Assembly: GCA_002394535.1 (NCBI GenBank)
Contig: DGUG01000080.1
Coordinates: forward strand, 319 to 8,508
DNA: 8,190 nucleotides
Direction: 5' to 3'
Origin: Lachnospiraceae bacterium UBA4316
GTDB taxonomy: Bacteria > Bacillota > Clostridia > Lachnospirales > Lachnospiraceae
Below, one piece after another: positions 1 through 6,000 of this stretch. Both the position numbers and the translations under genes were made by a program. A model generated the notes under the pieces. It ran no database searches. It saw only the letters and a program-made list of their open reading frames with translations, and had not been told where the DNA came from. Each line of letters opens with the position of its first letter. Position 1 is the first letter of the stretch.

Positions 1-1014
1 CTCCGGTGTTGCCATCCAGACATAGGGGGAATTAACCCCTCCGAAGGCTTTAAATCCCGCTTTTGTAAGTCCGGACAGTATATAGGACGCGTTTCCCATA
101 TAATAGTCAACAAGCTCCCTTACCTGCCTCTTTCCCTCTTCGGAATAGACAGCCTCTCCCGCACGCTGGACTATATACGGAGCTCCGTTATATTTGGTGG
201 CATGCCTTCTTGCCCACAGTGAATTGAGTGATGCCCCTCCTCTTGCAAGTTCCTTCGGCACTACCGCATATCCAAGGCGAAGACCTGTAAATCCTGCATT
301 TTTTGAAAAAGAACGAAGTTCTATGGCACATTCTTTTGCACCTTTGCATTCGTATATGGAGTGAGGCACATCTTCCTCACTGATATATGCTTCATATGCC
401 GCATCAAAGATTATCACAGCACCGCACCCCGCCGCATAATCAACCCACTGCTGAAGTTCCGCCTTCGTAAGCGCACTTCCGGTAGGGTTGTTCGGAGAGC
501 ATATATAGATAATATCGTATTCCCTGTCCGGAACCTGTGGCTTGAAGCCGTTTTGTGCTTCACAGGGCAGATATGAGATCTGCCTTCCCGCCATCAGATT
601 AGAATCAACATACACCGGGTATACCGGATCACATACAGCAACCGATGAGTCAGTCGCGAAAATCTCCTGAATATTTCCGGAATCCGGTTTTGCCCCGTCG
701 GATACAAATATCTCATCCTCGTCTATACCGCAGCCTCTTGGTCGGAAATCATTTTCACAAATTGTCCGCCGCAAAAAATCATATCCTTTATCAGGGGCAT
801 ATCCCCGAAATGTACTCTCGTCCGCCATTTCATCTACTGCCGAATGAAGCGCCGAAATAACAGCCTGCGGAAGCGGCCTTGTAACATCACCTATTCCCAG
901 CCTTATAACCTTCTTATCGGGATGTTTTTCAGTAAAAGCGAAAACCTTCTTTGCTATCGTGGAAAAAAGATAGCTTCCCTCAAGTCTGTTGTAATTGTCA
1001 TTAATCTTAACCAT
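1..1014 (-). CDS. dapL: LL-diaminopimelate aminotransferase, 3' end cut by window
   Basis: PLP-dependent class I/II aminotransferase that converts tetrahydrodipicolinate plus glutamate directly to LL-2,6-diaminopimelate and 2-oxoglutarate, bypassing the succinylase/acetylase steps of lysine and peptidoglycan precursor synthesis; cytoplasmic. Visible are 338 codons; the family is about 400-410 residues, so roughly the last 60-70 lie beyond position 1. The N-terminus (MVKINDNYNRLEGSYLF, then RLGIGDVTRPLP at about 37-48) is the characteristic DapL opening. PLP-site landmarks are SPNNPTG at 173-179, Asp204 and Tyr207 in FDAAYEAY, and the Schiff-base lysine Lys238 in SFSKNAGFTGLRLGY. The segment near the window edge (GGVNSPYVWM) is also DapL-like. 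The ATG at 1014 is preceded by AGG-rich sequence (GGCAGGAAAATCAT). It starts 35 bp after the ANTAR gene and is probably cotranscribed. The frame is intact throughout. The family call is firm; a MalY-type or other aminotransferase is unlikely. Confidence 0.93.
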   Translation of the reverse strand, partial: MVKINDNYNRLEGSYLFSTIAKKVFAFTEKHPDKKVIRLGIGDVTRPLPQAVISALHSAVDEMADESTFRGYAPDKGYDFLRRTICENDFRPRGCGIDEDEIFVSDGAKPDSGNIQEIFATDSSVAVCDPVYPVYVDSNLMAGRQISYLPCEAQNGFKPQVPDREYDIIYICSPNNPTGSALTKAELQQWVDYAAGCGAVIIFDAAYEAYISEEDVPHSIYECKGAKECAIELRSFSKNAGFTGLRLGYAVVPKELARGGASLNSLWARRHATKYNGAPYIVQRAGEAVYSEEGKRQVRELVDYYMGNASYILSGLTKAGFKAFGGVNSPYVWMATPE

Positions 1015-1049
1015 ATGATTTTCCTGCCTTTTCCTAAGAGTCAATGCCT

Positions 1050-1589
1050 TTATTCATCGATCATTGAAATGATCATGTGTGCAGTTTCGCTTAAAGTCCT
1101 TCCCATATCCATACTGTTCTTCTGCAGATATCTGTATGCCTCCGGCTCGGTCATGTTGTTTCTTGCCATGAGAAGCATTTTCGCCTTGTCTATCGTCTGC
1201 TTATCAAGCGCCGATCTTGAAGGCGCTCTGTTGCGTCTTTCCGACAGCACTTCGGGTAGCAGCATTCGGGCGCTGTTAACAAGATCAGATGTCCTAAAGG
1301 GCATCTGAAGAACGATTATATTGCTCGAATACAGACCTAACTGTATATCTTTTGTCAGAAGCAGCAGATTAAGTTTCGGCGGAAGATATCCGTGCAGTTC
1401 CTCATATCCCATATCCTTGAGCTTACGGGTACATATGATCAGACTTATGTCCATATCTTCTATCCTGCGCAGGATCTCCGAACCCGAAGAACACACGAGG
1501 GTATCCTCCCCCATTCCGCTCTGTCTGATGATCGATACGATCCGTTCCGAGTCTTCATGTTTGGGCATTGCCACGATTATCGCGCCCAT
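1050..1589 (-). CDS. ANTAR-domain RNA-binding regulator with degenerate receiver
   Basis: A 179-residue protein with a receiver-like N-terminal half (about 1-115) and a C-terminal ANTAR domain (about 126-176; IDKAKMLLMARNNM, then EAYRYLQKNSMDMGRTLSE). ANTAR domains bind paired RNA hairpins and usually prevent transcription termination. The receiver is unlikely to be phosphorylated in the normal way: Ala7/Met8 replace the acidic pair, Cys53 sits where the phospho-acceptor Asp is expected (DISLIICTRKLKDMG), and Met96 replaces the lysine of the KPF motif (QMPF); Thr79 is kept. It begins 18 bp after the glutamine synthetase-like stop with GAGGAG five bases before ATG, so translation looks efficient and the two genes are one unit. 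ANTAR regulators next to glnA are described in solventogenic clostridia, where the glnA-linked protein is proposed as an antiterminator. The target here is unproven; the hairpin at 2923-2957 is the obvious candidate. Confidence 0.88.
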   Translation of the reverse strand: MGAIIVAMPKHEDSERIVSIIRQSGMGEDTLVCSSGSEILRRIEDMDISLIICTRKLKDMGYEELHGYLPPKLNLLLLTKDIQLGLYSSNIIVLQMPFRTSDLVNSARMLLPEVLSERRNRAPSRSALDKQTIDKAKMLLMARNNMTEPEAYRYLQKNSMDMGRTLSETAHMIISMIDE

Positions 1590-1594
1590 CGAAT

Positions 1595-1600
1595 CTCCTC
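1595..1600 (-). promoter_or_regulatory. Ribosome binding site of the ANTAR gene
   Basis: GAGGAG on the minus strand, five bases before the ATG at 1589. It fixes the ANTAR start and lies wholly in the 18-bp gap after the glutamine synthetase-like stop, which supports cotranscription of the two genes. Confidence 0.75.
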
Positions 1601-1607
1601 ACGAATC

Positions 1608-2894
1608 CTACAGTTTTGCCAGATAATTACGAATTTCCCACTCCGTTACCTCAGAGATAAAATCATGCCATTCATCACCTTTGATCTTAGTATAGATATC
1701 CGTAAATTCACTGCCTAAAGCTTTTTTTACAACATCATCTTTTTGTAATTCATCCAAAGCTTCCTTAAGATCATCCGGAAGATGTCCGAACGAGCCGGCG
1801 CCCGCAGCAGTCATCTCTTCTCCCGGAGAAATCTTTCGGTTTATCCCGTCAAGTCCCGCTGCAAAACATGTGGCAAAGAGCAGGTATGGATTGGCCGCAC
1901 CGTCCGGGAACCGTATTTCAACCTTGACATCATCCGTCTCAGTTTCAATATTAACGAGTGCCTTTTCTCCCTTTGATGCCCAATTGATCATATAGGGTGC
2001 ATCAAGTCCCGACAGAAGACGCTTGTATGAGTTGACTGTCGGATTGGCGATGGCAGCAAGTCCCCTCGCATGCTCCATTATTCCACCGGCGAACCACATT
2101 GCCTCATCCGAAGGCTCCCCGTCAGGATTCATGAATGCATTTTTTCCGTCCTTCATTAGTCTCAGCCGAATATGCATTCCCGAGCCGGCAACACCCTGGC
2201 GCGGCATTGGCATAAATGTCGCATACAATCCGAATCTTTTGGCAATGGATCTTACCGCAAACTTGAAAGTCTGGATGGAATCCGCCATTGCAAATGCATC
2301 GTCCTCTTTAAAATCAATTTCATGCTGCGCAGGAGCATGCTCATGATGAGATGACTCTATCTCAAAACCCATCTCCTCAAGCATCAGAACTATATCTCTT
2401 CTTGCATTTTCACCGAAGTCCACAGGCCCCACATCCATGTATTCAGCCAGCTCGTGGGAAGTAGTGGTGGGAAGCCCGTTCTCATCTGTGTGGAACAGGA
2501 AGAATTCACACTCAGGATCGACTATCAGGCTGTACCCGTCTTCCTTCGCTTTTTCAACAGTCTTTTTTAATATATACCTCGGAGCATTTTCAAAGGGTGT
2601 TCCGTCCGCAAGGTGAATATCACAATATATCTTGGCAACCTTACCCTGCTGAGGTCTCCACGGTAGTATCCTGAAAGTATCAAGGTCGGGATACAGATAC
2701 AGCTTGTCATCAAGGTCATATCTGTTACCGTAAACAGCAGCCCCGTAAAAAGAATATTTGTTGGCAAACACCTTGCTCATCTGTCCGGGAGTAACCGCTA
2801 TATTCTTAAGTTTTCCGAATATATCAGTGAACTGGAGCCTTATGAACTCCACTCCCTCTTCATCGATCATGCTCAGTATGTCCTCTTTTTTCAT
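1608..2894 (-). CDS. glnA: Type I glutamine synthetase family protein, divergent active site
   Basis: A 428-residue member of the GSI-alpha family. Canonical members make glutamine from glutamate, ammonia and ATP as cytoplasmic dodecamers. Family landmarks: EFIRLQFTDIFGKLKN (16-31), YPDLDTF and PWRPQQGKVA (68-87), the metal-binding ECE at 128-130, HAPAQHEIDFK (186-196), GSGMH (237-241), NPTVNSYKRL (284-293), VEIRFPD with Glu326/Arg328, and a C-terminal WEIRNYL. Several usual substrate-site residues are missing: Tyr50 replaces the ammonium-site Asp (FYGAA instead of FDGSS), Asp298 replaces the flap Glu, Glu310 and Asn315 replace the two Arg of the NRSxxIRIP segment, and Lys324 replaces another Arg. 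It may therefore be a poor glutamine synthetase or use another amine. The symbol marks family membership and operon position only. The start at 2894 was chosen because GGAAGGAG lies six bases upstream; an in-frame ATG at 2948 lies inside the leader hairpin. It is first in the predicted operon with the ANTAR gene and dapL. Confidence 0.88.
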   Translation of the reverse strand: MKKEDILSMIDEEGVEFIRLQFTDIFGKLKNIAVTPGQMSKVFANKYSFYGAAVYGNRYDLDDKLYLYPDLDTFRILPWRPQQGKVAKIYCDIHLADGTPFENAPRYILKKTVEKAKEDGYSLIVDPECEFFLFHTDENGLPTTTSHELAEYMDVGPVDFGENARRDIVLMLEEMGFEIESSHHEHAPAQHEIDFKEDDAFAMADSIQTFKFAVRSIAKRFGLYATFMPMPRQGVAGSGMHIRLRLMKDGKNAFMNPDGEPSDEAMWFAGGIMEHARGLAAIANPTVNSYKRLLSGLDAPYMINWASKGEKALVNIETETDDVKVEIRFPDGAANPYLLFATCFAAGLDGINRKISPGEEMTAAGAGSFGHLPDDLKEALDELQKDDVVKKALGSEFTDIYTKIKGDEWHDFISEVTEWEIRNYLAKL

Positions 2895-2900
2895 CGCAGT

Positions 2901-2908
2901 CTCCTTCC
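2901..2908 (-). promoter_or_regulatory. Strong ribosome binding site deciding the glutamine synthetase-like start
   Basis: GGAAGGAG on the minus strand, six bases before the ATG at 2894. It selects this ATG over in-frame ATGs at 2948 and 2936 that lie in the leader hairpin. The resulting N-terminus MKKEDILSMIDEEG matches the family opening. Confidence 0.85.
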
Positions 2909-2922
2909 GGAATTTTGATTTT

Positions 2923-2957
2923 AAAAAAAGCGTCATGAAATAATCCATGACGCCTTT
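2923..2957 (-). terminator. Terminator-like hairpin in the leader of the glutamine synthetase-like operon
   Basis: On the minus strand GCGTCATG (2953-2946), loop GATTATTT and CATGACGC (2937-2930) form a perfect 8-bp stem. The flanking AAAG and TTTT can extend it to about 12 bp with one G-U pair. Seven T follow directly (2929-2923), so the structure is an intrinsic terminator for minus-strand transcription only. It lies about 47 bp after the stop of the permease/c-di-GMP fusion gene and would end that transcript. It also lies downstream of the promoter at 2969-2997, hence inside the leader of the next operon, where it would act as an attenuator. A closing G-U pair would leave the six-base loop ATTATT, which has A at position 1 but not the G at position 4 typical of ANTAR target hairpins. 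No clear first hairpin was found between the predicted transcription start and this stem. Confidence 0.8.
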
Positions 2958-2968
2958 GTCCGACAGTT

Positions 2969-2997
2969 ATTATAAAATATATTCATACAGGTTACAA
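2969..2997 (-). promoter_or_regulatory. Predicted sigma-A promoter of the glutamine synthetase-like/ANTAR/dapL operon
   Basis: On the minus strand TTGTAA (2997-2992), a 17-base spacer and a perfect TATAAT (2974-2969). The predicted transcription start is near 2962, giving a leader of about 67 bases that contains the hairpin at 2923-2957. It lies entirely between the stop of the fusion gene (3004) and the leader hairpin. The gap from 2895 to 3003 holds only this promoter, the hairpin and the ribosome site. Confidence 0.72.
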
Positions 2998-3003
2998 GAT
3001 AAA

Positions 3004-6000
3004 TCATGAATAAACTTTTCCGCCGGTTTTCTGTGGCGATATTCCTATTACCACATGATTTTCATCTCTGTTTCTTGTATGAATCGTACGCATAACATAG
3101 GGTTGCGGTTCATTCTTAATTATATTATTGTACAGGATCTCGCAGACTTCCGAGGATCTCGCCCACTGCACAAGATTATCCTTTGCAAGAGTTGCCAGAA
3201 GTCTTTCCCGATCCTCAGCCTCCACATGCTTCGTTATCTCCCCTATTCCGGTATCATAGAACGACGAGCCGTCGGCCTTAAGCTGCAGTTCGCCTCTCGG
3301 TCCCGAATAGAATTCAAGGTAGCAGTCCGACAAGGTATCAATATTGTAAATGCGTTCAAAATCATTTGTAAGAGCCTTGGAGATGCTTGTGTGATTCCTG
3401 CGCCCCTCAGGAAGCCGAGGCATTTTTATATGGCTTCTTTCCTCAAGGAGCGGTGTAAATTCCTCTTTCGGAAGAGGTTTGGAGAAATAATAACCCTGGA
3501 CAATATCACATCCCATTGCTTTAAGGGTCAGATACTGCTCTTCGGTTTCAACACCCTCCGCAATCACAGGCACATTCAGATAATCGGCAATATCTATGAT
3601 AAGCTCTATCATCCTCATATCCCGGTTTTCGCCAAATGCATTTCTAACAAAGGACATATCGAGCTTTAACACGTCTATAGGAAGATTGGACAGCATACCC
3701 AGAGACGAATAGCCTGTTCCGAAATCATCCATCTCGATCCGAAATCCCATATCCATTCCCCTGAGCTCACCCGCCATGGAAATGATCTGCTCCGAATCTC
3801 CGGTGTAAGCGCTCTCGGTGATCTCAAGAATGATATCCTCGGCCGTAAGAGAAAATCTCTCCATGATCTCCTTGAATATACCCTTAAGATCCGGCATCAG
3901 CATATCTATTCTCGACACATTAACCGATATAGGAACGGAAAATCCGAAGTCATCCTTGCATTTTCTGATATATTCCGCAGTCTCGTTCCATACAAACCGG
4001 TCGAGCTCCAGGATCAGTCCGTGTTCCTCAAGAAGCGGTATAAACAGTCCCGGACTTATCATACCAAGTTCCGGATGAATCCAGCGTACAAGAGCTTCCG
4101 CACTTGAAAGGATGGGCTTCTTATGTCTGATATCAAACTTCGGCTGGAAGTACACGGTAAAATCCCTGTTATCAAGTCCGGCTCTGAAGTCCTCAAGAAG
4201 ACGCTCCCTGAACATCATCTCCTTGTGCATATCCTCATCGTATCTGCCTATGGCATTTATGTAGTCGCCACGTACATTACTTGCAGCCATCTTGGCACGG
4301 TCAAAGCGTCTTTCTATATCTATGGATTTGTCCACGTTATAGTAGACTCCCAGCCTCAGGCGTACGATCCGGTCGGAAACGGATGTATCCATTCCGTCGG
4401 GAAGTTCCAGCCCGTCGCAAAGCTTGTCGGACAGTCGTTCCAGAACATCCGTATAATCATCGGAATGGGGTGTGTACAGACAGAATACGTCGGCACTCTG
4501 ACGGCAGGTAACACCTCCGAGCTTTCTGGCCTGCTGCCGTACCCTCTCACCTACACGTCTAAGCAGCATGTCGCCGAAATCTTTGCCGTACCGCTCGTTG
4601 ATCATATGGAATCTGTTGATATCAACAACAACCGCATCCATTGGATTGTCCGGATAATGCTGGTCGAACAGTTTGACGTAGCGCTGGAAATAATCGGTAG
4701 TAAACAGATTCGTAAGGCTGTCTCTCTGAGTGGAGCTAATAATACTCCTGTCTTCATAGAGCTCTATACACTTATTGATCCTTGCCTTGATAACCTCAGG
4801 CAGCGGATAAGGTTTGGGGATAAAATCAGCCGCACCAAGCTTTAAGCATTCCACTTCGGAGTTCTGATCCGATGTCAGTACAATAACCGGTATGATCCTG
4901 AACTCCGGATCCTCCTTCAGTCTGCCAAGGAGTTCCACTCCTCCCATTTTGGGCATCAAAATGTCAAGCATTACAAGGGCAATATCTTCTCTGTGCTCAA
5001 CAAGTTTTTCAAGGGCATCCTCTCCGTCCGAGGCATACAGCACTTCGTAATCATCCTCAATCATATTGCCGAGAAGCTGCTGGTTGATCAGTTCATCATC
5101 AACGATCAGAATGCTTCTTCTGACATTCAGAATAACACTCTCATCTATGAATCCCTCAGGAAGCGATGATGCGGAAGTGTTCTCAGGTACGGTCTGTGCC
5201 TCATCATCTCTTGACGCGGCTCCGAGACTCTTTAAGAGTTTCTTTTCTTCATACATCTTCTTGTCGGCTCTGTTGAAGACGTTATTGACCTCGAAATCAA
5301 CGTCGGGGATATAATCCGAGATACCGCCCGAAACAACAGCGCCGCCGTTTGTTATATGGTCTTTGGATCTCTCATGCAATATACGCATAAGTTCTCCCCT
5401 GACGCTGTAATCCCTTCCGGATACGATCACCAGGAATTCGTCTCCCCCCACTCTGTATATAGGACTGTGCTGGAATATCTCTCCGATCATCCTTGCGGAC
5501 GCAATGATGTATTCATCCCCTGCCTTGTGTCCGAGTGTATCATTGACCTTTTTCAGGCCGTTTAGATCGCAGACGACAATCGCAAAATTCCTGACGGTTC
5601 CCGCAAGAATCGTTTCGTTGATCTCCTTCTCCCGGACAAAAAATGCATGCTTGTTCCTGACTCCCGTCATGGAATCGGTATTGGCTCTCATCTCGCTTTC
5701 GAGGGATCGTTTCGACATATATGTATGATTGGTAAGCATTACGGCAAGGACAAACGCAAAAACGATCATGGTGATGAACACAACTTTTGTCGTGATGTTC
5801 TCCCTCATTGCGAACTGGCTTTCAATAAACGCCTCCACTTCCGCAGCTTCAACACTGTCGGCCTCCGCGATGCTCTCATAATGCTCGAGAACAGCCGCCT
5901 TGGTGGAGTCATCCGTAGCAAGCATCGACTGTTTCATCCACACAAACGCCACAAAAAAGACAAGGCTCATAAGCGCTACCCATACTATGGCCGATGAGCC

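Noticed and set aside
1059..1074. Inverted repeat GATCATT/AATGATC at the end of the ANTAR gene
   Set aside because: It lies inside the last codons, has a two-base centre and no T run in either direction. It is coding sequence rather than a terminator or operator I could support.
2895..2948. Upstream in-frame start for the glutamine synthetase-like gene (MDYFMTLFLKSKFRKETA extension)
   Set aside because: The ATGs lie in the terminator-like hairpin. The extension is not part of the family, and GGAAGGAG points to 2894. A weak AAAGG before 2948 keeps a leader-translation role barely possible.
4123..4845. Plus-strand open frame of 240 codons
   Set aside because: It lies opposite the REC/GGDEF2/EAL part of the fusion gene, whose frame is fully explained by conserved domains. 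Its translation shows no family motif and it has no ribosome site. The same holds for plus-strand frames at 844-1308 and 3055-3669.
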